DNA from: Betaproteobacteria bacterium
GTDB lineage: Bacteria; Pseudomonadota; Gammaproteobacteria; Burkholderiales; Usitatibacteraceae
Reading direction: 5' to 3'
Length of the DNA: 64,000 nucleotides
Assembly: GCA_016711875.1 (NCBI GenBank)
Contig: JADJSD010000023.1
Location: 248,001 to 312,000 of the forward strand
Shown: piece after piece, positions 55,500 to 64,000 of the stretch
Position numbering within the stretch: position 1 is the first letter of the stretch
Layout of the letters: each line of letters opens with the position of its first letter
Made by a program: the position numbers and the translations under genes
Notes under the pieces: model-generated
Database searches by the model: none
What the model was told of the DNA's origin: nothing
The model's input: the letters and a program-made list of their open reading frames with translations, nothing else

Positions 55500-56330
55500 A
55501 TGCTCAAGACGCGCGTCCTCACCGCGATCGTCATCCTGCCCGTCGTGCTCGGCCTGGCGTTCGCCGGCTCCGACCGGGCCTGGACGATCTTCGCGCTCGT
55601 GCTCGCCCTGCTCGCCGGCTGGGAATGGTCGCGCCTGTGCGGCTTCGGGCCGGTGGCGATGCTCGCTTACCAGGCCCTCGGTGCCGCGGTAGGCCTGGGC
55701 CTGGCGGGCCTCTGGCAGTTCGATCCGGCGCGCTTCTCGCCTGTCTCGCAGGCCGGTTACGTCATCGCGACGTACTTCTGGATCTTCGCCGTCCCCCTGT
55801 GGCTGCGCATGAAACTGCGCCCCTCGCCCTGGGTGCTGGGCCTCGCGGGCTGGATCGTCATCTGGCCCCTGTGGGCCGCCCTGGTGGAACTGCGCGCGGC
55901 GAGCCCGTGGGTTCTCCTCGCCATCACGGCGATCGTCTGGATCGCGGATGTCGCCGCCTACTTCGCCGGCCGGCGCTTCGGCAAGCGCAAGCTCGCCCCC
56001 GCCATCAGCCCGGGCAAGACCTGGGAGGGCGTCGCGGGCGCGCTCGCCGCGGTGCTCGCCTATGGCATCCTCCTCGACGTGCTGGCTTATTCGCGAGTCA
56101 CCATCCTCTCGCCGTTCTTCGGCGCCTACGGCGGCGCGCTCGCCGTCCTCGCCATGCTCGCGCTCGTCGCCCTGTCGGTCCTGGGCGATCTCTTCGAGTC
56201 GTGGATGAAGCGCGGCGCGGGACGCAAGGACTCGAGCTCGCTCCTGCCGGGCCATGGCGGCGTGCTCGACCGCGTCGACGCGCTCACCTCCACGCTCCCG
56301 GTGGCGGCCCTCCTGGTGTCCTTCGTATGA
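55500..56330 (+). CDS. cdsA: Phosphatidate cytidylyltransferase
   Basis: Membrane enzyme of 276 residues making CDP-diacylglycerol, precursor of all phospholipids. It has about seven or eight helices, and the C-terminal signature SVLGDLFESWMKR and KDSSSLLPGHGGVLDRVD is complete. The stop overlaps the dxr ATG (ATGA). Confidence 0.97.
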   Translation: MLKTRVLTAIVILPVVLGLAFAGSDRAWTIFALVLALLAGWEWSRLCGFGPVAMLAYQALGAAVGLGLAGLWQFDPARFSPVSQAGYVIATYFWIFAVPLWLRMKLRPSPWVLGLAGWIVIWPLWAALVELRAASPWVLLAITAIVWIADVAAYFAGRRFGKRKLAPAISPGKTWEGVAGALAAVLAYGILLDVLAYSRVTILSPFFGAYGGALAVLAMLALVALSVLGDLFESWMKRGAGRKDSSSLLPGHGGVLDRVDALTSTLPVAALLVSFV

Positions 56331-57529
56331 AGCGCCTCGCGATCCTGGGCGCCACGGGCTCGATCGGCGAGAGCACGCTCGATGTCGTCGCCCGCCATCC
56401 GGACAAGTACGCGGTCACGGCCCTCGCCGCCCACGGCAGCGTGGAGAAGCTCGCGGCGCAGTGCGAACGCTTCCGGCCGCGCTACGCGGCCCTGGCCGAT
56501 GCCGGCGCAGCCGAGCGGCTGGCGGCCGTTCTCAAGGCGAAGGGCCTCGAAACGGAAGTGCTCGGTGGCGCGCAGTCCCTCGAGCAGGTGGCCTGCGCGC
56601 CGGAAACGGATGCCGTGATGGCGGCTGTCGTCGGCGCGGCGGGCCTGCCCTCGACCATCGCCGCGGCGCGCGCCGGAAAGGACATCCTCCTCGCCAACAA
56701 GGAGGCGCTCGTCGTCTCCGGTTCACTCTTCCTGGGGGCCCTCGCGCAAGGCGGCGGGAGGCTCCTGCCCATCGACAGCGAGCATTCGGCCGTCTTCCAG
56801 TCGCTGCCGCGCGGGTTCACCTGCGGCCGGGCGGGCGAGGCGGAACTCGCGGGCGTGCGCCGGATCCTGCTCACGGCCTCCGGCGGGCCCTTCCTGGCGA
56901 AGCCACTCGCCGAGCTGGCGGGCGTCACGCCGGACGAGGCCTGCGCCCATCCCAACTGGGTCATGGGCCGCAAGATCTCCGTCGATTCCGCGACGATGAT
57001 GAACAAGGGCCTCGAGGTGATCGAGGCCTTCTGGCTCTTCGGCGCGCCGATCGAGGCTCTCGAGATCGTGATCCACCCGCAAAGCGTCGTGCATTCGATG
57101 GTGGAGTACCGCGACGGATCGGTCATGGCGCAACTCGGCCGACCCGACATGCGAACGCCCATCGCCTGCGCGCTCGCCTGGCCCGATCGCATCGAGGCCG
57201 GTGTCGCCCCCATCGACTTCACGGCCCTGGCGAAGCTCGAGTTCGCCGCCGTGGACACGGGGCGTTTTCCCTGCGTGCGCCTGGCGTACGAGGCCCTCGC
57301 GCGGGGAGGCACCGCGCCCGCGATCCTCAACGCCGCCAACGAGGTCGCGGTGGAGGCGTTCCTCGCCGGGCGGCTCGGCTTCCCGGATATCGCCCGCGTG
57401 AACGAGAACGTCCTGGCCCGGATCGCTGTCGAACCCCTCGCTTCGCTCGATGCCGCCTGGCGCGCCGACCACACCGCGCGCGAGGCGGCCCGCGAAGAGG
57501 CTTCGCGCCTCGGCCCGCCGGCCCGCTGA
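56327..57529 (+). CDS. dxr: 1-deoxy-D-xylulose-5-phosphate reductoisomerase
   Basis: Protein of 400 residues catalysing the NADPH-dependent conversion of DXP to MEP in isoprenoid synthesis. Visible are the dinucleotide motif GATGSIGEST, LANKEALV, the metal and substrate site DSEHSA, and GRKISVDSATMMNKGLE. It overlaps cdsA by four bases. Confidence 0.97.
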   Translation: MKRLAILGATGSIGESTLDVVARHPDKYAVTALAAHGSVEKLAAQCERFRPRYAALADAGAAERLAAVLKAKGLETEVLGGAQSLEQVACAPETDAVMAAVVGAAGLPSTIAAARAGKDILLANKEALVVSGSLFLGALAQGGGRLLPIDSEHSAVFQSLPRGFTCGRAGEAELAGVRRILLTASGGPFLAKPLAELAGVTPDEACAHPNWVMGRKISVDSATMMNKGLEVIEAFWLFGAPIEALEIVIHPQSVVHSMVEYRDGSVMAQLGRPDMRTPIACALAWPDRIEAGVAPIDFTALAKLEFAAVDTGRFPCVRLAYEALARGGTAPAILNAANEVAVEAFLAGRLGFPDIARVNENVLARIAVEPLASLDAAWRADHTAREAAREEASRLGPPAR

Positions 57530-57550
57530 CCGGCCCTGTACTATCCGTCC

Positions 57551-58921
57551 ATGTCCGGCGCATTCACCACCGTCCTCGCCTTCATCGTCACCGTGGGGCT
57601 CCTCGTGGTCGTCCACGAGTACGGCCACTACTTCGTCGCGCGCCTCGCCGGCGTGAAGGTGCTGCGTTTCTCCGTGGGCTTCGGTCGCGTCCTGTGGTCG
57701 CGTCGCACAGGGCCGGACCGGACCGAATGGGCCCTGTGCGCCGTGCCGCTGGGCGGCTACGTGAAGATGCTGGACACCCGGGAAGGCGACGTCCTCGAAT
57801 CGGAGATGGGGAGGGCCTTCGACCGGCAGGCCGTGGGCAAGCGCATCGCGATCGTGCTCGCCGGCCCGGCCGCCAACTTCCTGGCCGCGTTCGTCCTCTA
57901 TTGGGCGCTCTTCGTGACGGGCCTGCCGGGCATGAAGCCCGTCCTGGCCGAACCGCCCGCCGGCAGCGCCGCCCAGGCGGCGGGACTGTCGGATGGCGAC
58001 GTCGTCCTGTCGGTGGGCGGAAACGCCGCGGGTTCCTGGACGGACGTGCGCTGGCTCCTGCTCAAGCAATCGGTGCGCGGTGGTTCCGTTGCGCTCGAAC
58101 TGGAGGGCGCCACGGGCGGGCGAGCGACGCGCAGCCTCGACCTCTCGGGCCTTACGCCGGAGGACCTCGACAAGGATTTCCTCGCGAAGCTCGGCATGAA
58201 GCCCTACGTGCCGCGCGTGAGCCCCACGCTCGGCCGCGTGCAGCCCGGCGGCGCGGGCGAGCGGGCGGGGCTCCTGGCGGGCGACCGCGTGATCGCCGTG
58301 GACGGCATGCCGGTCGCGAGCTGGTCCGAGTTCACGGCCCGCGTGCGTGCCTCACCGGAGAAGCCGATCGCGCTCGACGTGGAACGCGCCGGCCAGCGCC
58401 TCGCCCTCAATGCCGTGCCCGAAGGGGCCGGGAAGACCACACCCAGGACGGGCCTGCTGCGCGTCGAGCCGGGCGCGGAGATGAAGGAAGCCTTCGAGCG
58501 GATGCAGACCACCGTGCGCCTAGGGCCCCTCGAGGCCGTTCCCCGTGCCGTGCACCGCGTGTGGGACCTCTCGGTCTTCAGCCTCGAGATGCTCGTGAAG
58601 ATGGTCACGGGCCAGGTTTCCTGGAAGAACCTCTCCGGCCCGATCACCATCGCCGACTATGCCGGCCAGACCGCTTCGATGGGCTGGGTTTCGTTCGCCG
58701 GCTTCCTCGCCCTGGTGAGCGTGAGCCTGGGCATCCTCAACCTCCTGCCCGTCCCGCTGCTGGATGGGGGGCACCTGGTGTATTATTCGGTCGAGATCGT
58801 GACGGGCTCTCCCGTCTCGGATCGCACGCTGGAAATCGGCCAGCGCGTGGGACTCGCGATCCTGGCCGGACTCACTTTCTTCGCCCTCTACAACGACATC
58901 AACCGGCTCATCACGGGCTGA
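57551..58921 (+). CDS. rseP: Site-2 protease RseP
   Basis: Intramembrane zinc protease of 456 residues that cuts anti-sigma factor RseA in the sigma-E stress response. Zinc motif HEYGH (His22, Glu23, His26) is in the first helix, two PDZ domains lie around residues 115-280, and the third metal ligand is in LLPVPLLDGGH. It is placed directly before bamA, whose client proteins signal to this pathway. Confidence 0.95.
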   Translation: MSGAFTTVLAFIVTVGLLVVVHEYGHYFVARLAGVKVLRFSVGFGRVLWSRRTGPDRTEWALCAVPLGGYVKMLDTREGDVLESEMGRAFDRQAVGKRIAIVLAGPAANFLAAFVLYWALFVTGLPGMKPVLAEPPAGSAAQAAGLSDGDVVLSVGGNAAGSWTDVRWLLLKQSVRGGSVALELEGATGGRATRSLDLSGLTPEDLDKDFLAKLGMKPYVPRVSPTLGRVQPGGAGERAGLLAGDRVIAVDGMPVASWSEFTARVRASPEKPIALDVERAGQRLALNAVPEGAGKTTPRTGLLRVEPGAEMKEAFERMQTTVRLGPLEAVPRAVHRVWDLSVFSLEMLVKMVTGQVSWKNLSGPITIADYAGQTASMGWVSFAGFLALVSVSLGILNLLPVPLLDGGHLVYYSVEIVTGSPVSDRTLEIGQRVGLAILAGLTFFALYNDINRLITG

Positions 58922-58928
58922 TCTCCTG

Positions 58929-61223
58929 ATGCCTTCCCGCCTCACCCGCCTCCGCCTCGCCGTCGCCTGCGCGCTCACCGCGAGCCTTCCGGCCCTCGCC
59001 ATCCAGCCGTTCGTCGTGAAGGACATCCGCGTCGAGGGCGTCCAGCGCACCGAGGCGGGCACGGTCTTCTCCTACCTGCCGGTCAAGGTGGGCGAGCGCA
59101 TCGACGACGACAAGGCCTCGGCCGCCATCAAGGCCCTCTACGCCACGGGTTTCTACTCCGACGTGCGCCTGGAGGCCGACGGGGACGTGCTCATCGTCTT
59201 CGTGCAGGAGCGTCCCGCCATCGCCCAGATCGACATCGAGGGCGCCAAGGAATTCTCCAAGGACAACCTGAAGGACGGCCTCAAGCAGGCCGGCATCCAG
59301 GAATCCAAGATCTTCGACAAGTCGATCCTCGATCGCGCGGAGAAGGAGCTGAAGCGCCAGTACACCTCGCGCGGCTTCTACGCCTCCAAGATCACGATCA
59401 CGGTGACGCCGCTGGAGCGAAACCGCGTCGCCCTCAAGTTCGACATCGAGGAAGGCGAGATCACGCGCATCGCCGACATCAACATCATCGGCGCGAAGGA
59501 CTACACCGAGAAGCAGCTCCTCAAGGAGATGCAGCTCACCACGCCGGGCTGGCTCACCTGGTTCACGAAGGACGACCAGTACTCCAAGCAGAAGCTCACG
59601 GCGGACCTCGAGTCGCTGCGCTCCTGGTACCTGAACCGCGGCTACCTCGAGTTCAACATCGACTCGACGCAGGTGTCGATCACCCCGGACCGCGAGAAGA
59701 TCTACATCACCATCGCGATCACCGAGGGCCCGGTCTACAAGATGGGCGACATCAAGTTCGCCGGCGAGCTGATCGTGGCCGAGAGCGAGCTGCGAAGCTT
59801 AGTCTCGCTCAGGAGCGGCGACACCTTCTCGCGCGAGAAGGTCGTCGACAGCGTGAAGCGCGTGACGGACCGCCTGGGCAACGACGGCTATTCCTTCGCC
59901 AACGTGAACCCCGTGCCGGACCTGGACCGCGACAAGCGCGTGGCGAGCTTCACGATGCTCGTCGACCCGGGCCGGCGCGTGTACGTGCGCCGCGTGAACG
60001 TCGTGGGCAACTCCAAGACGAAGGACGAGGTCGTCCGCCGCGAGCTTCGCCAGCTCGAATCCTCGTGGTACTCGCTCGACCGCATCGCGCGCTCCAAGGA
60101 GCGCCTGCAGCGCACCGGCTTCTTCTCCGACGTGAACATCGAGACGCCCGCCGTCCCGGGCACGCAGGACCAGGTCGACGTGAACATCACCGTCACCGAG
60201 CGCAACACGGGCAGCCTCAACTTCGGCGTGGGCTATTCCCAGGCCGACAACCTCACCCTGCAGGCCTCGATCTCCCAGGGCAACATCTTCGGCTCGGGCA
60301 ACCAGCTCGCGTTCCAGGTGAACAGCGGCTCGGTGAACAAGATCTACAGCCTCTCGTACGTGAACCCGTACTGGACGCCGGACGGCGTCTCCCTGGGTTG
60401 GGACCTCTATCGCCGCGACGTGGACACGGAGTCCCTTTCGGTCTCGACCTACAAGACGACGACGACGGGCCTGGGTGCCACCTTCGGCATCCCGCTCACG
60501 GAGTTCGACACGATCCGCCTGGGCCTCGCCGGCGAGCGCACCGAACTGCAGCTCGATCCGTCGGTCTCCCCGCCGCGCTACCTGGACTTCGTGAACCAGT
60601 TCGGCGAGATCACGAACACGCTGCGCACCACCATCGGCTACGCCCGCGACACGCGCGACAGCCTCGTCTACCCGACCAAGGGGCGCCTCACGGACATCGG
60701 GCTGGAGGTCGGCATCCCGCCGGGCGACCTGCAGTACTACCGGCTCTCGCTGCAGCAGCAGTTCCTGTGGACGTTCGAACGCCTGCCCTGGCTCACGTTC
60801 CTGGTGAACGGCGAACTCGGCTACGCGGACGGCTACGGCGGCAAGCCGCTGCCGTTCTTCAAGAACTTCTACGCCGGCGGCGTGGGCTCCGTCCGCGCCT
60901 TCGAGACGGCTTCGCTCGGCCCGCGCGACATCAACGGTGACGTGCTGGGCGGCGACCGCCGCGCGGTCGGCAACCTCGAGGTCCTCTTCCCGATGCCGGG
61001 CAACAAGGACAAGAGCGTGCGCCTGTCGGCCTTCCTCGACGCGGGCAACGTCTGGGGGGTCGGCCAGAAGGTGAGCGCCTCGGACATCCGCGCGGCCGTC
61101 GGCCTCGCCGTGAGCTGGGATTCCCCGGTAGGCCCGCTCAAGTTCTCCTACGGCCAGCCCATCAAGAGCCAGGACGGCGACAAGATCGAGCGGTTCCAGT
61201 TCCAGCTCGGCCGGATCTTCTAG
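58929..61223 (+). CDS. bamA: Outer membrane protein assembly factor BamA
   Basis: Protein of 764 residues with a signal peptide, five POTRA repeats (about residues 25-420) and a C-terminal 16-strand barrel ending in Phe (LGRIF), as required for insertion. It is the core of the machine that folds beta-barrel proteins into the outer membrane. The ATG is seven bases after the rseP stop. Typical barrel motifs such as GGVGSVRAFE (the RGF-like lid region) are visible, here with Arg-Ala-Phe. Confidence 0.96.
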   Translation: MPSRLTRLRLAVACALTASLPALAIQPFVVKDIRVEGVQRTEAGTVFSYLPVKVGERIDDDKASAAIKALYATGFYSDVRLEADGDVLIVFVQERPAIAQIDIEGAKEFSKDNLKDGLKQAGIQESKIFDKSILDRAEKELKRQYTSRGFYASKITITVTPLERNRVALKFDIEEGEITRIADINIIGAKDYTEKQLLKEMQLTTPGWLTWFTKDDQYSKQKLTADLESLRSWYLNRGYLEFNIDSTQVSITPDREKIYITIAITEGPVYKMGDIKFAGELIVAESELRSLVSLRSGDTFSREKVVDSVKRVTDRLGNDGYSFANVNPVPDLDRDKRVASFTMLVDPGRRVYVRRVNVVGNSKTKDEVVRRELRQLESSWYSLDRIARSKERLQRTGFFSDVNIETPAVPGTQDQVDVNITVTERNTGSLNFGVGYSQADNLTLQASISQGNIFGSGNQLAFQVNSGSVNKIYSLSYVNPYWTPDGVSLGWDLYRRDVDTESLSVSTYKTTTTGLGATFGIPLTEFDTIRLGLAGERTELQLDPSVSPPRYLDFVNQFGEITNTLRTTIGYARDTRDSLVYPTKGRLTDIGLEVGIPPGDLQYYRLSLQQQFLWTFERLPWLTFLVNGELGYADGYGGKPLPFFKNFYAGGVGSVRAFETASLGPRDINGDVLGGDRRAVGNLEVLFPMPGNKDKSVRLSAFLDAGNVWGVGQKVSASDIRAAVGLAVSWDSPVGPLKFSYGQPIKSQDGDKIERFQFQLGRIF

Positions 61224-61244
61224 CCGCGGCGAGGGAGGACGACG

Positions 61245-61742
61245 ATGAATTGGCGAATCGGCATCGCGGCCGCGCTCACGGTCCTCGGCGCGCAGTCGGC
61301 CCAGGCACAGGCGCTCAAGATCGGGTTCGTCAACACCGAGCGCGTGTTCCGCGAGGCGGGGCCGGCCAAGCGCGCCCAGCAGAAGCTCGAGCGTGAGTTC
61401 GCCGCCCGCAACGCGGAGCTCGCCAAGTTCGAGAAGCAGGGCCGCGACCTGCAGGTCGAGCTCGAGAAGGACAGCGTCACGCTCCCCGAGGCCCAGCGCC
61501 GCGAAAAGGAGCGCATCCTCGCGGACGTGAGCCGCAACTTCCAGCGCCTGCAGCGCGAGATCCGCGAGGACCTGAACCTGCGCCGCAACGAGGAACTCGC
61601 GCAAGTGCAGGAGCGCGCCACGCGCGCGATCAACCAGATCGCCGAGGCGGAAAAGTTCGACCTGGTCGTGCAGGAGGCCGTGTTCGCGAGCAGCCGCATC
61701 GACATCACGGACAAGGTCATCAAGGCGCTGGCCGACAAGTAG
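61245..61742 (+). CDS. skp: Periplasmic chaperone Skp/OmpH
   Basis: Protein of 165 residues with a Sec signal peptide ending near AQAQA and a long charged helical hairpin, which forms the tentacles of the Skp trimer that hold unfolded outer-membrane proteins. Low sequence identity is usual for this family; position between bamA and lpxD settles the call. Confidence 0.93.
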   Translation: MNWRIGIAAALTVLGAQSAQAQALKIGFVNTERVFREAGPAKRAQQKLEREFAARNAELAKFEKQGRDLQVELEKDSVTLPEAQRREKERILADVSRNFQRLQREIREDLNLRRNEELAQVQERATRAINQIAEAEKFDLVVQEAVFASSRIDITDKVIKALADK

Positions 61743-61764
61743 CCGGCGCCGGAGGAACAGCCCC

Positions 61765-62808
61765 TTGGCCACGCCGCGACTCACCCTTCGAGAGATCACC
61801 GAGCGACTCGGCGGCGAGGTCGTGGGCGAGGCGGACGCGCCCCTCTCCGGCATCGCCTCGCTCGACGACGCCGGTCCCGGGCAGCTCACCTTCCTCGCGA
61901 GCCCGAAGTTCCGCTCGCGGCTCGCCGGCACCCGCGCGGCCGCGGTCATCGTCGGCCCGAAGGACCGCGATGCGACGACGCTGCCGCGCATCGTCGCCGC
62001 CAACCCCTACGCCTACTACGCCCGCGCCGTCGCGCTGTTCCATCCGGCGAAGCCCGTCGTGGCGGGCATCCATCCGAGCGCCGTGGTCGATTCGTCGGCC
62101 CGCGTCGCCCCGAGCGCCTGCGTGGGCCCCTTCGCCGTGATCGAGGCCGGCGCCGCCGTGGGCGAGCGCGCGACGATCGGGGCGGGCTGCTACGTGGGCG
62201 AGGGCGCGGTCATCGGCGACGACACGTTCCTGCACCCGCGCGTCACGGTGTACCACGCCTGTGTCGTGGGCGCGCGAGGCATCCTGCATTCGGGCGCGGT
62301 GATCGGCGCGGACGGTTTCGGCATGGCGCCGGAGAACGGCGCCTGGGTGAAGATCCCCCAGGTGGGCCGCGCGGTTCTCGGCGACGACGTGGAGGTCGGC
62401 GCGAACACCACCATCGACCGGGGCGCGCTGGGCGACACGGTGGTCGAGGAAGGCGTGAAGCTCGACAACCAGATCCAGATCGCGCACAACTGCCGCGTCG
62501 GCGCGCACACCGTCATCGCGGGCTGCGCGGGCATCGCCGGCAGCACGACGATCGGGCGGCACTGCCTCATCGGCGGCGGCGTGGGCATCATCGGGCACCT
62601 GACGATCTGCGACGGCGTCACGGTGTCGGGCATGACGCTCGTCACCAAGTCGATCACCGCGCCCGGGACGTACACCTCGGGCGGTCCCTTCATGCCCCAC
62701 GCCGAGTGGCTGCGCAACGCCGCTCACCTTCGCCACCTCGACCGCATCGCGCACGACGCGCGCGCCGCCTCACGCCAGGGAAAAGCCGATGGAACCGATG
62801 ACGATTGA
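61765..62808 (+). CDS. lpxD: UDP-3-O-acylglucosamine N-acyltransferase
   Basis: Protein of 347 residues adding the N-linked hydroxyacyl chain in lipid A synthesis. It has an N-terminal uridine-binding domain and a long left-handed beta helix of hexapeptide repeats. The catalytic His is in the IQIAHNCRVGAHT region. It starts with TTG at 61765, preceded by GGAGGA at a usable distance. Its end overlaps the fabZ start by 20 bases. Confidence 0.95.
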   Translation: MATPRLTLREITERLGGEVVGEADAPLSGIASLDDAGPGQLTFLASPKFRSRLAGTRAAAVIVGPKDRDATTLPRIVAANPYAYYARAVALFHPAKPVVAGIHPSAVVDSSARVAPSACVGPFAVIEAGAAVGERATIGAGCYVGEGAVIGDDTFLHPRVTVYHACVVGARGILHSGAVIGADGFGMAPENGAWVKIPQVGRAVLGDDVEVGANTTIDRGALGDTVVEEGVKLDNQIQIAHNCRVGAHTVIAGCAGIAGSTTIGRHCLIGGGVGIIGHLTICDGVTVSGMTLVTKSITAPGTYTSGGPFMPHAEWLRNAAHLRHLDRIAHDARAASRQGKADGTDDD

Positions 62809-63244
62809 GGAAATCAAGCAGTACCTGCCCCACCGCTACCCGTTCCTGCTCATCGACCGCGTGCTCGAGTGGGAGGCGAACAAGCGCATCGTGGCGCTCA
62901 AGAACGTGTCCGCCAACGAACCCTTCTTTCAGGGGCATTTCCCGCACTACGCGGTGATGCCGGGCGTGCTCATCATCGAGGCGATGGCGCAGTCGGCCGC
63001 GATGCTCGGCCTTCTCTCGCTCGGACAGAAGGACGACGGCTCGAGCGTCTACTACTTCGTCGGCATCGACGGCGCGCGCTTCAAGCGCCCCGTGCGCCCC
63101 GGCGACCAGCTCGTCTTCGAGGTCGAGCAGCTGCGGCTCTCCCGCGGCATGGGCAAGTTCAAGGCCGTGGCGCGCGTGGGCGGGGACGTCGTCTCGGAGG
63201 CCGAGCTCCTGTGCGCCCTGCGTCCGGTCGCCGTGAAGCCGTGA
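62789..63244 (+). CDS. fabZ: 3-hydroxyacyl-ACP dehydratase FabZ
   Basis: Housekeeping dehydratase of 151 residues. Catalytic His lies in FQGHFPHYAVMPGVL, and the active-site Glu in IIEAMAQSAA. The family start IEEIKQYLPHRYPFLLIDRV is complete. An ATG three codons later is equally possible as the start. Its substrates compete with LpxA/LpxD for hydroxyacyl-ACP, which explains the conserved clustering. Its stop overlaps the lpxA GTG (GTGA). Confidence 0.97.
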   Translation: MEPMTIEEIKQYLPHRYPFLLIDRVLEWEANKRIVALKNVSANEPFFQGHFPHYAVMPGVLIIEAMAQSAAMLGLLSLGQKDDGSSVYYFVGIDGARFKRPVRPGDQLVFEVEQLRLSRGMGKFKAVARVGGDVVSEAELLCALRPVAVKP

Positions 63245-64000
63245 GCGCGATCCACCCCACCGCCCTGGTCGATCCCCGCGCGAAGCTCGCGGCGGGCGTG
63301 CGCGTGGGCCCGTATTCGGTGATCGACGGCGACGTGGAGATCGGCGAGGGCACCACGATCGGCGCGCACTGCGTGGTCACGGGCCACACGGTCATCGGGC
63401 GCGAGAACCGCATCTTCCACTTCTGCTCGATCGGCGAGGCCAACCAGGACAAGAAGTACCAGGGCGAGCCCACGAGGCTCTCGATCGGCGACCGCAACAC
63501 CATCCGCGAGTACTGCTCGCTCAACCGCGGCACGGCGCAGGACCGCGGCGAGACCACCGTCGGCAACGACAACTGGATCATGGCCTACTGCCATATCGCC
63601 CACGACTGCGTGGTCGGGAACCACACCGTGTTCGCCAACAACGCCACGCTCGCCGGCCATGTCTGGATCGGCGACCACACGGTGCTCGGCGGCTTCACCG
63701 GCGTGCACCAGTTCGTGCGCGTGGGCGCGCACGTGATGGCGGGGGTCTCCTCCGTGGTGCTGCAGGACGTGCCCACCTACGTCACGGTGGCCGGCCACCC
63801 CTGCGCGCCGCACGGCATCAACAGCGAGGGCCTCAAGCGCCGCGGCTTCACGCCGGATGCGATTGCAGCCATCAAGCGCGCCTACAAGACGCTCTACAAG
63901 TCGGGGCTCTCCTTCGCCGAGGCGAAGGCGGAGCTGGAAAGGCAGGCGGCCGAGTCGCCGGAGGTAAAGGCGCTCGCCGATTTCCTCGCCACCTCCACCC
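63241..64000 (+). CDS. lpxA: UDP-N-acetylglucosamine O-acyltransferase, 3' end missing
   Basis: First enzyme of lipid A synthesis; the frame is open to the right edge, so the last few residues are missing. The beta-helix repeats are clear from the start (IHPTALVDPRAKLAAGVRVGPYS in hexads), and the catalytic His is in IMAYCHIAHDCVVGN. The C-terminal helical domain begins at GLKRRGFTPDAI. Starts with GTG overlapping fabZ. About 253 codons are visible against about 260 usual. Confidence 0.96.
   Translation, partial: MSAIHPTALVDPRAKLAAGVRVGPYSVIDGDVEIGEGTTIGAHCVVTGHTVIGRENRIFHFCSIGEANQDKKYQGEPTRLSIGDRNTIREYCSLNRGTAQDRGETTVGNDNWIMAYCHIAHDCVVGNHTVFANNATLAGHVWIGDHTVLGGFTGVHQFVRVGAHVMAGVSSVVLQDVPTYVTVAGHPCAPHGINSEGLKRRGFTPDAIAAIKRAYKTLYKSGLSFAEAKAELERQAAESPEVKALADFLATST

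Noticed and set aside
53226..56255. Open frame of 1009 codons on the minus strand
   Set aside because: Antisense to pyrH, frr, uppS and cdsA, all with complete family motifs.

Overview
The window comes from a GC-rich Gram-negative bacterium, most likely a betaproteobacterium. The evidence is outer-membrane and lipid A genes (bamA, skp, lpxD, fabZ, lpxA), zipA, a dapC/dapD pair, pilU, prmB, glnD, a Bug-type binding protein, and very high G/C at third codon positions, which produces many spurious antisense reading frames. No rRNA, tRNA, CRISPR array or insertion sequence was recognised.

Layout. (1) 1-14010: a tightly overlapping minus-strand operon of about 13.3 kb resembling an aryl-polyene or xanthomonadin-type type II fatty-acid/polyketide locus. 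It has an ACP, acyl-ACP synthetase, two dehydratases, a ketosynthase plus chain-length factor, a ketoreductase, an LpxL-like acyltransferase, LolA-like and MMPL export proteins, a methyltransferase and a deacetylase. It ends with a Kef-type antiporter and meets a convergent glycosyltransferase cut by the window edge. (2) 14127-17574: prmB, an Mpo1-like membrane protein, pilU and dapD. (3) 17663-21895: a signalling island lying between dapD and dapC. It holds a histidine-kinase-like protein without its phosphoacceptor histidine, a divergent 55-codon gene whose product looks like a double-glycine leader plus a six-residue core, a LuxR-type regulator, and a frameshifted TPR/HD-GYP-like protein. 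This is the most novel part of the window. (4) 21965-27584: dapC and a methyltransferase/glycosyltransferase group. (5) 27622-32479: a DMT transporter, an orphan TRAP binding protein/RidA/metallo-hydrolase operon, and a divergent PfpI plus XRE-cupin pair. (6) 32496-46342: queF, smc, zipA, ligA, galU, purine salvage genes, def, and glutathione-dependent formaldehyde oxidation genes with a sulfatase. (7) 46350-50845: a Bug binding protein, glnD and map. (8) 50846-51596: a non-coding stretch filled with inverted repeats, then the rpsB promoter and a structured leader. (9) 51597-64000: the classic rpsB-tsf-pyrH-frr-uppS-cdsA-dxr-rseP-bamA-skp-lpxD-fabZ-lpxA cluster, with lpxA cut by the window end.

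Sequence quality. smc, pyrH and the TPR/HD-GYP gene are each broken at a place where a run of five G is expected and four are present. smc and pyrH are normally essential, so I read these as probable one-base sequencing or assembly errors. The TPR/HD-GYP gene carries a second, different shift.

How the parts work together. Region 1 would make, tailor and export an acyl or polyene product to the outer membrane. Region 9 supplies translation factors, undecaprenyl and phospholipid precursors, outer-membrane protein assembly and lipid A. Region 3 looks like a compact sensing circuit built around a small peptide, but its transporter, if there is one, is not in this window.
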